Source: Hirundichthys speculiger (taxonomy: Eukaryota; Chordata; Actinopteri; Beloniformes; Exocoetidae). From it: a stretch of 64,000 nt of DNA. Below are positions 44,453-54,549 of the stretch, in pieces. A program made the translations under genes and the position numbers. Location of the stretch: positions 310,001-374,000 of the forward strand of contig JAGFBZ010002542.1 in assembly GCA_018398805.1 (NCBI GenBank), given 5' to 3'. The notes beneath the pieces are model-generated. The model had not been told where the DNA came from, made no database searches, and worked only from the letters and a program-made list of their open reading frames with translations. Numbering within the stretch: the stretch's first letter is position 1; each line of letters begins with the position of its first letter.

Positions 44453-45440
44453 ACAGAGCGCCAGGGCGTCCTCTACGCATGAAGTGTATGGCGCCAAATG
44501 GCACGCTTTCGAGGAATGGTGCGCTAAATCCACAATGGTGGCCTTCCAGTGCTCTGTCTCTGTCATCCTGTCATTCCTTCAGGACCTGTTGGACAAAGGC
44601 CTGGCTGTCCCCACCGTTAAAGTGTATCTAGCCGCTATTTCAGCCTGCCATGTAGGTTTTGGTGACAAAACAGCGGGCCGGCACCCGCTCATTTGTCAGT
44701 TTATGAGGGGCACGCACCGGCTTTGGCCGGCGTCGAGAAGCCTCATGGGATTTACCAACAGTACTTGAAGCGCTGTCACGTGCACGGTTTGAGCCACTGA
44801 GGCAGGTTGACCTTAAGGTGCTCTCCTTCAAAACGATGCTGCTTGTGGCGCTTGTTACTGCTAAACGTGTGGGCGATGTGCATGCGTTTTCAGTTAACCC
44901 CGCGTGTATGCAGTTTTCCAGAGGAGATTCAAGGGTTCTGATGAGACCTAACCCTGCATTTGTGCCTTAGGCCTTTAACCCATTCTTGCCTTATTGCCCA
45001 ATTGAGCTGTCAGTTTTTTACTCTCCACCTTTCTCCTCGTCTGAGCATGAAAGGCTTCACACGCTTTGTCCTGTGTGGGCTCTGGGCATTTATGTGAAGA
45101 GGACGGCCAATTTCATGGAATCAGAACAGTTGTTTTGTTATAGGTTTACTCCTGTGTGAGGAAGCCCACGAAACAAACAACGTCTGTCACACTGGATTGT
45201 GGAAGGGTATGACCATGGCTTATGACAGCATGGGTTTGCAACCCCCTTTAGGTCTGTGTGCTCATTCCACGCGTGGCATGGCATCGTCGTGGGTTTTGTT
45301 TCTGAGCGTTTCTGTGGATGATGTGTGCGCCTGCCAACTGGGCTACGCCCCACATGTTCATCAGATTTTATAGATTGGATGTCACCACTGCGGCCTTGCC
45401 TCATGCAGTGCTGAGTGTTGGCTCCACGCCTGAATAAATA
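44453..45440 (+). pseudogene. DIRS tyrosine recombinase
   Basis: It starts 'TVQSARASSTHEVYGAKWHA' and continues 'FQCSVSVILSFLQDLLDKGL' and 'VPTVKVYLAAISACHVGFGD', the SAM-like N-terminal domain. The catalytic domain follows with 'LLVALVTAKRVGDVHAFSVN' (first catalytic Arg) in a second frame, and ends 'PHMFIRFYRLDVT' with the nucleophilic Tyr codon at 45369-45371. Stops and frameshifts at about 44766, 44968 and later make it inactive. It shows how DIRS elements insert without an integrase. Confidence 0.85.
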
Positions 45441-45545
45441 GCTCAGTTGTTATTACTCGGTCTTCGAGATAAGAAAGCTTGTCTGGCAATACAAGAGTCT
45501 CCACATCCCATAGTGAGATACCGAAACAAATTTTGAAAGAGAACA

Positions 45546-45832
45546 TTAGGTTAAGAAATTAACCCCGGTTCTCTGAAACATGAGTGAGGTATCTCACCAG
45601 ACCACCCTCCTTGCCCGGAGCGAGGAAGGGGTGTGGTTACTTAGACTGAGGAAAAGAGGGTGACGTTGGGTTCTAATAGTAGGAGGAGGTCCCTCCAGAC
45701 GTCACCTTTCTACTTGCCAGTCAGAGCTAGCTTAATGTAAAAATGCTTCTGGATACAGTGCATAGGGGGCGTGTCCCATAGTGAGATACCTCACTCGTGT
45801 TTCAGATAACCGGGGTTAATTTCTTAACCTAA
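45546..45832. repeat. DIRS terminal inverted repeat
   Basis: 45546-45597 and 45781-45832 are reverse complements over 52 bp with about two mismatches; the shared word is 'ttaggttaagaaattaaccc'. A 16-bp word, 'cccatagtgagatacc', also occurs twice in the same direction (45507 and 45775). This combination of inverted and direct repeats is the kind of end structure DIRS elements use to replicate through a circular intermediate. Confidence 0.85.
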
Positions 45833-47397
45833 CATTTTTTATGTACAAAACGAGTACTTGTAAACTTTTCCTGTTCATTTTTATTTTATAAGTGTGAATT
45901 TAATACATGTTTTGAAAACATCACAATTAAGGCCTTTTGGAGAGTTTTTTTTCCTGTCTTTATTTACTGAAAGTAAACTAAATTAAAACATGATGAAAAC
46001 ACTTGACAAATGAAATGTAATGACTTTCCATTAAGTGACATTTTGATTTGTGACTCAAGAAAATACACTGATTAATGTGTAAGCAGAATTACAGTTTAGA
46101 GTACTGAATCAGAAGTTTAAACTTGAGAGAACTTAAAAAGTTGCATGTAACAAAATCACATCAATTTAATTAATTTAATCCAAAGTAAAAACATACTCTG
46201 ATGTAGTAGTAAATATTAAGGTTAACCAAACTGAAAAACGTAAGTTGTAACAAAGTAAGATAGTAGTCTTATAGTCACTGTAATAATGAATATTTTCACT
46301 TTGAGTGAATGTAAATTTGTCCTTTTGGTATAATTATAATTTCCGATTAAAATTTTTAAATTATGGTTTCGACCAGGTCATAAATTTAAATTATGGAAAA
46401 CGAATAAATTTAGGTGTAACAAACTACATCAATGCTTTTACAGTCAATCTAATGTGTCATTTTTGTGTTCTTTCTTTCTCTGTAACCTAGAAACCACAGA
46501 TCCACCCTGCATTACAAATTCAAATTTAACCCCTGGTTATATTAATGCTATAAAGTCAAGGACAGGGGGTCATGGGAATAAAAGCACAATTGGACTATTG
46601 AATACCCCACCACTAACATAGCAGTTTTTGGTGTGAAACAAGGGAAATAGACCTGTACTCATGATTTAATGGACATTACAGATTTAATCGACATTAACTA
46701 CTTATTGCTGTTGAGCTACAGTAATGTGTAATAACACAAAGAAAGGCCTAACACCAAAAATAAGGCCTGAGCACATGGTTTTGAAACAGAGAATCAGTTC
46801 GCAGTTGCAGTTCCAGTGTAACAAAATATGATGTTACATGAGGTAATACATGACAATTGCGAGCATAGAGACAATGAGGTCCCAAACAAAGCAGCTCAAA
46901 AGTAGAGCGAGTGAGAAAACTAATAATAGTTGATGTAAACTTTAAGATCATAGAGAAAAAAGCCTGCAGATCGGTAAACAACTACAAAGCAGCAACAAAA
47001 ACTGATGTTACACAATGTGACATAAAACATGATGATCATGAGCTCAAAAAAAAAACACTTATAATATCAACTATTTCTGTGAAACTGCATGAAAGCAACA
47101 TGAGTATGTGACAGAAAAAAGAAATGGACTGTCCATCAATTAAGCCATTAACCTACTCAGTTGAAAGCCTTGGAAATCTCAAACTTGAACTAATCTGTCA
47201 CCAAGTTTAAATCCAACTTCAGCAGTTAGCACTTTTTCGGAAACCCGGAGCGTGACCCTCGACCAGATGATTGTTGGTGCATAACAAGTCACACCGGTGG
47301 TGATCTAGGATTTTTCTAAGTAAGGGCCATCCAGGGGCCCCACTTCTCACAGAGGGGCCGTGTATTTGTACAGCATCCTTCCACATTTTCACTTTTT
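45833..47397. other. pth2r intron, nothing recognised
   Basis: Strongly AT-rich intron with no coding signal. I see no repeat family that I can name. Confidence 0.5.
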
Positions 47398-47500
47398 CAT
47401 CAAATCAAATCAAATCAAACTTTATTTATAGAGCGCTTTTCATGCCCTCAGGCAACACAAAGTGCTTTACATAAAAATAATAAAATAATAATAATGATTT
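47398..47500 (-). mobile_element. retroposon 3'-end fragment (CAAAT/ATTTG tail)
   Basis: 'caaatcaaatcaaatcaaac' followed by 'tttatttatagagcgctttt' and 'cacaaagtgctttacataa' is a common 3' end of fish retroposons read in reverse. Its GATTTG tail is a short tandem repeat. It lies about 135 bp from the donor of the TM2 exon. Confidence 0.65.
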
Positions 47501-47635
47501 TTTTAAAAAAAGTCATATCTTGTTCAAAACACTTTATGGAAATAAAATAAATATACTGTTTACTGTGGTTATCTTGTGTAATAAGAGTAAAAATTTATAA
47601 AGAAAAACATAAAAAGAAAAATGCATAATACTTAC

Positions 47636-47819
47636 ATACTGAGGCTTGTTGAGGGATGTGATGCTAACTGTTTTCAAATTGTCCAACAGGTCAGAATCAA
47701 AGTCTTGCAATCCGGCACTTGAATAGACAACTTTGTCCTTCACAAAGATGATGACAGCTCGTAACATAAAGGAGACAAACAGGTGCATGTGGATGTAGTT
47801 TCTGGTGCAGTGAAGCCGT
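47636..47819 (-). CDS. pth2r: pth2r exon: ICL1, TM2 and first extracellular loop
   Basis: It encodes (R)[39 protein letters not shown] and the long loop [22 protein letters not shown]. '[19 protein letters not shown]' is a signature of class B1 receptors; 'FVKD.V' ends TM2. The long ECL1 is a feature of PTH receptors. The acceptor is TTGGCAG and the donor TAT|GTAAG. 184 bp, completing the split Arg of the TM1 exon and ending in phase 0. Confidence 0.97.
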
Positions 47820-49394
47820 CTGCCAAGAAAACAAATGTTGAAAATCAATAGTTCCAGCTCAAGCAAGACAGTGAAGTCAAAACATGACAAATTTGTGGAG
47901 AAGGCTGGAAATGAGCACCATAAATTGAATTAAAATCCAAAGTTTTGAAAAGAGCCTTCTTGTTACAGCTGAAGGAAATAGTTGTGTAAGTCCTCGTGAA
48001 AGTTGATGAATATCTGTGTTGGAAACAAACTGATTTCCAAAATCAAAGCTGAACATAAAGTCAGCTTGAATTATAAAACTTTTGATTATCTCTGTATGAG
48101 CACCAGCTGTAGGATTTCCCAGCCAAAAAGATCGGCATGTTCTCGTTCTTCATCTCAATGTTTTCTCTCTATTACCACCTATAAGGTCTAAAAAAAAATA
48201 AAAAAAAAAAAAAAAAAGAGAGAAATATACATGATGGTGACACATCGTTAGTTTTGTTCTTTGCAGTTCTCATCACTGTGTATAGATTGCAAGTATTTAA
48301 AAGTAGTGAAACCTCTGGTGTTAGTGAAGTCATTGCTAGGATCCCAATCTACTGGGTTAGTCGGTTAAAAGTTTTGCATTCCATGAATTCCAAGCCATTG
48401 CCTTTAAGAGCAGGTTGCACTACCCTCAAACGGCTATGGAGCATATTTTCATCCAGATATTTGTGACATAAAATCATTAGTGTGTTTGTGCCAAGTGAGT
48501 GATTTCTCTCATCCACTGTCAACCACCATATTTCTATCTTTTCTAGGGTCTCTAGGTTTCAGAGCTTAGATCGTTGGTTAGGGTTAGGGTTAATTACTCT
48601 GTATAATTTGCCAGAAGTTTGATTCATCTTCACAAGTATTTGTTTGTACCACTCTTGAGAAGCTAAACAGGTTGTAAACAAAGAGGCTGGAAGTCATTTG
48701 GCTGGTAGAGTTATTTTTTTTCCCATGTTTAAATGCTCCTTCACAACCCACAATGCACTGCCCAGCAAACTACAGTAGACTCTTTAGCTCAAACATGTGT
48801 TATACATCCCATAGTTGGGTTGGCCCCGAGGTTGTGGACACCACAAATGACCCGCTCCAAATTTTGTGACACCTGTACCGAGACCACTCTTCAGAGAGGT
48901 CTCTGTACGGCCATTTTGGTGCTCACCAGAGTGCAGTTATGTTCACATTGACTCAAATAAACCACACTCATGACCAAAGCTCCTTTGGAGCAACCTAAAT
49001 AGCACCAGTGTGAAAACGATGCAAAAGTCAAGACTTTGGACCAGCTCAAGTGAGATTGTGGGCACTCATGATGGGCACTCATGGTGGGCTGTTTCTTAAC
49101 AGTATGGTGTGCATAAGGGCAGACAACCACTGGTGTTGAAGTGATCTTGAAAGAAATTATTGAAACACCTATAAGTCTTGTGCTATCTGTTACTGTTCTC
49201 ACAGGCCAGGTATGAGCAAACTTAATAAGCCCCAAGACATCTACTGAATGTGTGTTGAAGTGCAATGTAATCATACTGATAGAGGAAAACAGATGTAGAT
49301 GAGAGGATGTAGTGATACAAAGATATCTGAGGATAAAAGTAAATGATGAGAACAGTTTCATGTAGGTGTTTTAGACTTCCTTTCTCCTAATAAG
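47820..49394. other. pth2r intron, few recognisable features
   Basis: An A-run lies at 48190-48220. Near 48574-48592 there is a short 'ggttagggttagggttaa'. 48830-49050 ('gaccactcttcagagaggtc', 'ccagtgtgaaaacgatgc') looks like part of a fish MITE, but I cannot place its ends. No host coding signal. Confidence 0.4.
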
Positions 49395-49397
49395 TAC

Positions 49398-49892
49398 TTA
49401 TTTGTTGTATGATGATGTTTGAAAGTCCTTGCACATAAACTCAGTCCCGTTATCAGACCTAATGCATTTGACCCTCCCAAAAGGAGCTGTATCTGCTAGG
49501 AACTTTTCAGTCGCCTGCACTGTGTCACTCTTTGCCTTGAGAAAATATACAAACACTGCATTAGAATAATCATCAGTGAATGACTGCACGTATTTGTACC
49601 CATCTATACACTCATTAGCTACTGGACCTGCTAGGTCTGTGTGAACCATCTGCAAAGGGGCCTTTGCTCTTGTATCAAGGTCTCTATTTCAGGTCTGTGC
49701 AAACTTTCCCTGAATACACACCTCACATTCCTGATCAGGTTTAGCAGCCTTGCCCTTGATCTGCATACCATTGACAACATTTCTTAGTTTTACTACATCC
49801 TCATAGTTGCAGTGATCTAATATTTCGTGGCATGTATTACACTTATCACTGTTCTCGATGTCAGTGTGCAAATAATACAATTTTCCATACAT
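49398..49892 (-). pseudogene. Copia pol: GAG-pre-integrase and integrase core
   Basis: 49892-49689 encodes 'NTCHEILDHCNYEDVVKL' and 'AKPDQECEVCIQGKFAQT', the zinc-binding pre-integrase module (H...H...C..C spacing). A stop follows. 49655-49398 encodes 'MVHTDLAGPVANECIDGYKY' with the first catalytic Asp, 'FTDDYSNAVFVYFLKAKSD' and 'FGRVKCIRSDNGTEFMCKDF', where SDNGTEF carries the second Asp. The final Glu is beyond the truncation at about 49395. Confidence 0.88.
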
Positions 49893-49906
49893 ATGAATGT
49901 GAAACC

Positions 49907-50074
49907 GAGTGTGAGTATGAGTGGTTGTTTGTCTGCATATGGCCCTGCGATGGACTGGCGGCCTGTCCAGGGTGTACCCCTGCCTTTCACCCGTAGACAG
50001 CTGGGATAGGCTCCAGCAGATCCCCGTGACCCTTCGGAGGATGAAACGGGTATAGATAAATGGACGGATGGATT
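49907..50074 (+). mobile_element. short retroposon inserted in Copia, with 11-bp TSD
   Basis: 'ctgcgatggactggcggcct', 'gtccagggtgtacccctgcc' and 'gctgggataggctccagca' are words of an extremely common fish repeat. It ends in an 'ggacggatgga' tail. The flanks are aatgtgaaacc (49896-49906) and aatgttaaacc (50075-50085), an 11-bp duplication with one difference. The duplication length and the GGATGG tail point to LINE-driven insertion. Confidence 0.85.
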
Positions 50075-50089
50075 AATGTTAAACCTGTT

Positions 50090-50399
50090 ACCGTCAACAT
50101 GCCATGCCCTTGTATAAATGTAACCTTTGCCCCTGATGCAGTGGCTGACCTTACAGAGAAAATGTCCTGGGGGTAAGTTGGAATAAACAACGCATCTCTC
50201 AGCGTTGCTCTGCATCGTCGTCCCACGCTGTCTACCAGAAACACTTCTGCATTTCCTTTCCGTTGAGCGACGCCTCTGCACAGGGTCCCGTCCGCCAACT
50301 CAACACAGTGCGTCTCCAGCTTGAATGTGTCGTCAAAGCTTTTAAATTTGCTTCTATCATTAACAATGTAGGAAGTAGCTCCAGTGTCGACCATTAAAC
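50090..50399 (-). pseudogene. Copia protease
   Basis: It opens (L)MVDTGATSYIVNDRSKFKS, an aspartic-protease active site of the DTGA type. It continues 'VELADGTLCRGVAQRKGNAE' and 'ALFIPTYPQDIFSVRSATAS', which is typical Copia protease sequence. It lies one frame off from gag: gag ends at 50394, four bases into the shared stretch, because of a 1-nt shift or a genuine frameshift. The last part runs into the retroposon insertion. Confidence 0.8.
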
Positions 50400-51344
50400 C
50401 CTTTTCGTTGATGCTGCATGCTGGCCGTTGCTGCTAAACCCGATGTCTGTGTCCTCGATCCTGAAGGCATAATCTGCTACTGCTGCTCCGGTTTGGTTGC
50501 TGCTCTCATCTGCGACTTTTCTCACTCCATCCTTTTTATCTGTACGCCGACAGGTTGTCTCATTGTGAGTGTCACTTTTACAATGGTTGCACCATGTCTT
50601 TCGCTGACATGCTTTTGCTCGATGACCCTTTCTGCCGCACTTATAGCACACAAAGTCAGCATCCTCATTGTTTCTGTCCCATGCATTTGATTTGGCGGGC
50701 CTCCACCCGGCTCTAGCCGCAGCTTTCATCACATTGTCACTGGACTCTGTTGTAGTTAGCTTTTCTATGGCTTCAAAGCTACGTAGTCCTGTTTTGAACT
50801 CTGCAAATGTTATATCTTCCTCTTTGTGTGTTATGTGTATTGCAAATGGCTTAAAGCTTTCTGGCAGTCCCTTTAAAACAATAGCAATTGCCAGGCAATC
50901 TTCTAATGTTTGTCCCACGTTGCGCAGTGCTGTAATGGCGGTCTCTGCCCCGATTATGTAGTCCGTAACAGTTTCACTGTTCATCTTCTGCAGCGATGTA
51001 AGCGTGGTGGACAGGTTAATAATGCGTGGGCCCCCCTCCCCGGCATAATATTCTCTCAATATTTTAAATGCTTTTCTGCCATTGTCCGGTGCGTCTCTCA
51101 TAATCAGCAAGAGGCTCTTATCGTCCAGAAGTTGAATTAATTCGGCGTATGCGTCAGCATTTTTCTTACCGTCTGCTGCGACCTCGGCGTCGCCATCTGG
51201 CTGTCTTAAGACTGTACTCTTGAGTCTTAATAAATGCAAATGTCCCAGCACTTTAGTCTCCCATAGTTCATATTTAGTTTCATCTCCATCAAACATGAGG
51301 CGAGGCAACCTGCTTGTCCCTCGTGGATCCATGATGCTATCCAT
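50394..51344 (-). CDS. Copia gag polyprotein, intact frame
   Basis: 316 residues starting MDSIMDPRGTSRLPRLMFDG. The N-terminal part has 'YELWETKVLGHLHLL' and 'AYAELIQLLDDKSLLLIMRD', the UBN2/gag fold of Copia elements. The middle has 'LTSLQKMNSETVTDYIIGAE' and 'LPESFKPFAIHI'. A CCHC zinc knuckle, CYKCGRKGHRAKAC (about residues 233-246), is followed by a second Cys/His cluster, 'CNHCKSDTHNETTC'. The frame is undamaged although pol is not. The start codon is the first ATG after the primer site. It would form the element's particle and bind its RNA. Confidence 0.88.
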   Translation of the reverse strand: MDSIMDPRGTSRLPRLMFDGDETKYELWETKVLGHLHLLRLKSTVLRQPDGDAEVAADGKKNADAYAELIQLLDDKSLLLIMRDAPDNGRKAFKILREYYAGEGGPRIINLSTTLTSLQKMNSETVTDYIIGAETAITALRNVGQTLEDCLAIAIVLKGLPESFKPFAIHITHKEEDITFAEFKTGLRSFEAIEKLTTTESSDNVMKAAARAGWRPAKSNAWDRNNEDADFVCYKCGRKGHRAKACQRKTWCNHCKSDTHNETTCRRTDKKDGVRKVADESSNQTGAAVADYAFRIEDTDIGFSSNGQHAASTKRV

Positions 51345-51423
51345 TAACGTTAGCCATTAGCACGCTGTCCGTCGCGACCTTCTACTGGCGATAAAGCATC
51401 AAAAACTCTTCCTCGAGTTGCTC

Positions 51424-51437
51424 CTGGGCCCATAACC
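51424..51437 (-). promoter_or_regulatory. Copia primer binding site, half-tRNA type
   Basis: The minus strand reads GGTTATGGGCCCAG directly after the LTR end CTCAACA. This is exactly complementary to CTGGGCCCATAACC, the anticodon stem-loop of eukaryotic initiator Met-tRNA. Drosophila copia is known to prime from an internal fragment of that tRNA rather than from its 3' CCA end, so the position and sequence both fit. Confidence 0.85.
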
Positions 51438-51781
51438 TGTTGAGCTTTGCAGCTTCACCAGCGATGAACTCGGAGAGATACATACAGGGAAGCAATTTCT
51501 TCCTTTAGCCCTCTAGGCATATTTATTCTCAGGACATCACATTAACCATGAACTTGTACATCTGACGTGCACGCTCTACTCTTCTGAATACAGCAAGACC
51601 AAAGAGAAATGGTTTAAACAAAAATGAACTGGCACCTGTCCTGCCAATTTTTACTGTGACACACTGTGGTGAGAACTAAATACTGCACCTTATCACATCA
51701 TATAAAGAGCTGAGTATACAAAAATACGTCTCTTAACACACTCCTTCCAAAACAGTTATAAACAATGCAAAGTCTGCAACA
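51438..51781 (-). mobile_element. 5' LTR of the Copia element
   Basis: Its downstream end CTCAACA at 51438 is fixed by the adjoining primer site. On the minus strand there is a TATA-like TTTATATGA near 51700 and, downstream, AATAAA near 51520, the expected order. The upstream edge is placed at TGTTGCAG (51781), but another TG at 51740 is possible. The partner LTR is missing. Confidence 0.65.
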
Positions 51782-52021
51782 AATGAGTACAACAAGTCAT
51801 TAAAAGAGTAAAGAAAAGTCACGTGAAATGAGATGAAAAGCTGTAAAAGAATAGCAATATGAAATGAAAACAATGTGTGGAATGAAAATCAAATGTAAAT
51901 GTAAATACAAGCAATGTTAAATGAACAAAAAATATGCAAATCCCTTCAAATAATTACTTCTCATATATACCCCTTTTGTATTTTCATTTAAGCTATAATG
52001 AATGTTTACATTATGTCTACG

Positions 52022-52232
52022 TGGCTTTATGCACAGCTGCACTACTTCCTGAACTTCAGCCAGCTGCTTGGTTTCCTGTGTGCCATTAATTGACAAACTA
52101 ATTAATCCAGGTGTGTCTGACCTCACAGCAATGGTCAGACACACCTGGATTGATCAATTTGTCCTTTAATGGTACATGGGAAACAAAAGAGCTGACTGAA
52201 GTTCAGGAAGTAGTGTAGCTGTGATTTTAGCT
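52022..52232. repeat. fold-back element: about 100-bp arms, 10-bp spacer
   Basis: The left arm 52022-52122 and right arm 52133-52232 are near-perfect reverse complements. Matching words include 'actacttcctgaacttcag' and 'aatccaggtgtgtctgacc', separated by 'tcacagcaat'. The transcript would form one long hairpin. No terminal duplication was identified. Confidence 0.88.
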
Positions 52233-52439
52233 TTTTGTACACCAAAAATGTAAGGGATACTGAAGCTTGGTTGGGATGGTGGGACTGCTCACGGTGGGCG
52301 CCAGAAAATTTCCCTTATTTTCAAATCCAAAACTTGACATGTAGGCCTGGAACGTGGTTCAGAAAGGTAATATCAATATAGTATTTTATGATCAATTTTA
52401 CCCCACACGCAGTTCATTCCAATTCTCTATCTCATTCAT

Positions 52440-53200
52440 CGGTCTGTTTAAGGAGCAAGACTCACGTGTATCTCTCAAGACCGACTGCACTTGCTTATCG
52501 TAATAAGGTTGGAGTTGAAGATGCCATCGTACATCTGCTTTGACGCACCCACTGTCATCTGGAAAAAGCAGGCAGCGCTGTCAGGATCATGTGCAATTTT
52601 TCCAGTGCACTTTCTATGGTTTCACAGGTGGATGCCTCTACTAATTACCTGGATTACTGACTACCTGAAATAGAGACCACAGTTTGTGAGACTTTGTTGT
52701 GTGTCTGGCCAGGTGGTCAGCAGCACAAGAGCAATTCCAGGGTACTCTACACTCAGGATTCCTTTCACTCTGTACACCTCAGACTTTCAGTGCAAGCCAA
52801 AAGTCCCTTCCAGTGAGCACAGAGAAGTGGTGGACCACTTTGTGGTATGGTGTGGGAACAATCATCTTATTTTAAATGTGAACAAAACACAGGGGATTGG
52901 AGATGTTGGTAAGACCAGGAATAAGTTGAACAACATTTCCAGGAAGCTTTGGTCCTTCAGTGTTGGCAACAAGATGTTGCATATCTTCTATAAATCCATT
53001 GTGGAGAGTGCAATCTCATCTGCAGTCATCTGTTGGGGGTGCAACATCAGAGCCAATGACAAAAAAAAAAAAAAAACTGAACAAACTCATAAAGAATATT
53101 GGCTCTGTTCTGGAGCCTGTCGAGTTGATTGTACAAAGAAGGATACTTCATAAAATGAAAAACATCATGTACATCCACTTCACAACACAATGATTCAGCA
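52440..53200 (+). pseudogene. Rex1-like LINE fragment
   Basis: Broken plus-strand frames follow the order of a Rex1-type RT: 'GVEDAIV' (52512), a 'DYLK' stretch, 'IPFTLYTSDFQCKPK' (52758), 'VVDHFVVWCGNNHLILNVNK' (52828), 'NISRKLWSFSVGNKMLHIFY' and 'SAISSAVICWGCN'. An internal A-run (53061-53076) and many indels. The 3' end is missing. Confidence 0.75.
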
Positions 53201-53314
53201 ACAGTGTCTCTCTGTGAACAAGGGCTTCCTCAGATCCGCTGCAACACAGATTGCTACAGGACATCCTTCCTGTAAACAGCTAGAGCTATCTATAGTGAAT
53301 CTTTGAAGATACAC

Positions 53315-54549
53315 TATATTGCCAAAAATATTTGGTCACCCATCCAAATGATCAGAATCAGGTGTTCCAATCACTTTCATGGCCAGAGGTGTATAAAATT
53401 AAGCACCTAGTCATGCAGACTGTTTCTACAGACATTTGTAAAAGAATGGGTCTCTCTCAGGAGCTCAGTGAATTCCAGCGTGGAACTGTGATTGGATGAC
53501 ACCTGTGCAACAAATCCAGTTTTGAAATTTCCTCGCTCCTAAATATTCCACAGTCAACTGTCAGCTGTATTATAAGGAAATGGAAGTGTTTGGGAACAAC
53601 AGCAACTCAGCCATGAAGTGGTAGGACATGTAAACTGATGGAGTGAGGTCAGTGGATGGTGAAGTGCATAGTGCGAAGAGGTCACCAACTTTCTGCAGAG
53701 TCAGTCACTACAGACCTCCAAACTTCATGTGGCCTTCAGATTAGCTCAACAACAGTGCGCAGAGAGCTTCATGAATGGGTTTCCATGGTCCAAGCAGCTG
53801 CATCCAAGCCATACATCACCAAGTGCAATGCAAAGCGTCAGATGCAGTGGTGTAAAGCAGCCACCACTGGACTCTAGAGCAGTGGAGGAACGTACTCTGG
53901 AGTGACGAATCACGCTTCTCCATCTGGCAATCTGATGGAAGAGTCTGGGTTTGGTGGTCACCAGGAGAACGGTACTTGACTGACTGCATTAATCCAAGTG
54001 TAAAGTTTGGTGGAGGGGGGAATTATGGTGTGGGGTTGTTTTTCAGGAGCTGGGCTTGGCCCCTTAGTTCCAGTGAAAGGAACTCTGAATGCTTCAGCAG
54101 ACCAAGACATTTTGGACAATTCCATGCTTCCCAACTTTGTGGGAACAGTTTGGAGCTGGCCCCTTCCTCTTCCAACATGACTGTGCACCAGTGCACAAAG
54201 CAAGGTCCATAAAGACATGGATGGCAGAGTCTGGTGTGGATGAACTTGGCTGGCCCTGCACAGAGTCCTGACCTCAACCTGATAGAACACTTTTGGGAAT
54301 GAATTAGAGCAGAGACTGAGAACCAGACCTTCTCAGCCAACATCAGTGTTTGACCTCACAAATGCGCTTCTGGATCAATGGTCAAAAATCCCCATAAACA
54401 CACTCCTAAACCTTGTGGACAGCCTTCCCAGAAGAGTTGAAGCTGTTCTAGCTGCAAAGGGTGGACCCGTGTCATATTGATTAGGAATAGGATGAACTAA
54501 AACTCATATGTGAGTCAAGGCAGGTGAGCGAAATACGTTTGGCAATATA
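53315..54549 (+). mobile_element. Tc1/mariner transposon, full length, inactive
   Basis: It begins TATATTGCCAAAAATATTTG and ends with the complement of TATATTGCCAAACGTATTTC, so the inverted repeats are about 28 bp and imperfect. Transposase remnants in order: 'ELSEFQRGTVIG' (53466), a paired-type HTH, 'WRNVLWSDESRFSIWQSDG' (53885, first Asp), a '[19 protein letters not shown]'-type stretch corresponding to the catalytic core, '[11 protein letters not shown]' (54168, second Asp) and the 'PDLN.IEHF' block. Stops and frameshifts throughout. 1235 bp, the normal size. Confidence 0.92.

Larger units (their letters stand above)
41985..45832 (+). mobile_element. DIRS-type tyrosine-recombinase retrotransposon, 5'-truncated
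   Basis: It contains, in order, the end of an RT domain with RNase H, the characteristic 'RWPGKHWLAEIVQ' region, a tyrosine recombinase, and a terminal inverted-repeat structure (45546-45832). There is no integrase and no LTR, as expected for DIRS. The 5' end, gag and the first part of RT are missing. Frames are broken by stops. A 1.35-kb foreign segment splits it at about 43095-44443. Confidence 0.85.
49395..51781 (-). mobile_element. Copia LTR retrotransposon, 5' half (LTR, PBS, gag, protease, integrase)
   Basis: Read on the minus strand: LTR (about 51781-51438), primer binding site (51437-51424), gag (51344-50394), protease and start of pol (50393 on), GAG-pre-integrase and integrase core (49892-49398). 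The gene order PR-IN before RT is diagnostic of Copia. It ends abruptly in the integrase near 49395, so RT, RNase H and the 3' LTR are lost. A 168-bp retroposon interrupts it at 49907-50074. Confidence 0.9.

Noticed and set aside
48574..48592. Interstitial telomere repeat (TTAGGG)
   Set aside because: Fewer than three units; chance is adequate.
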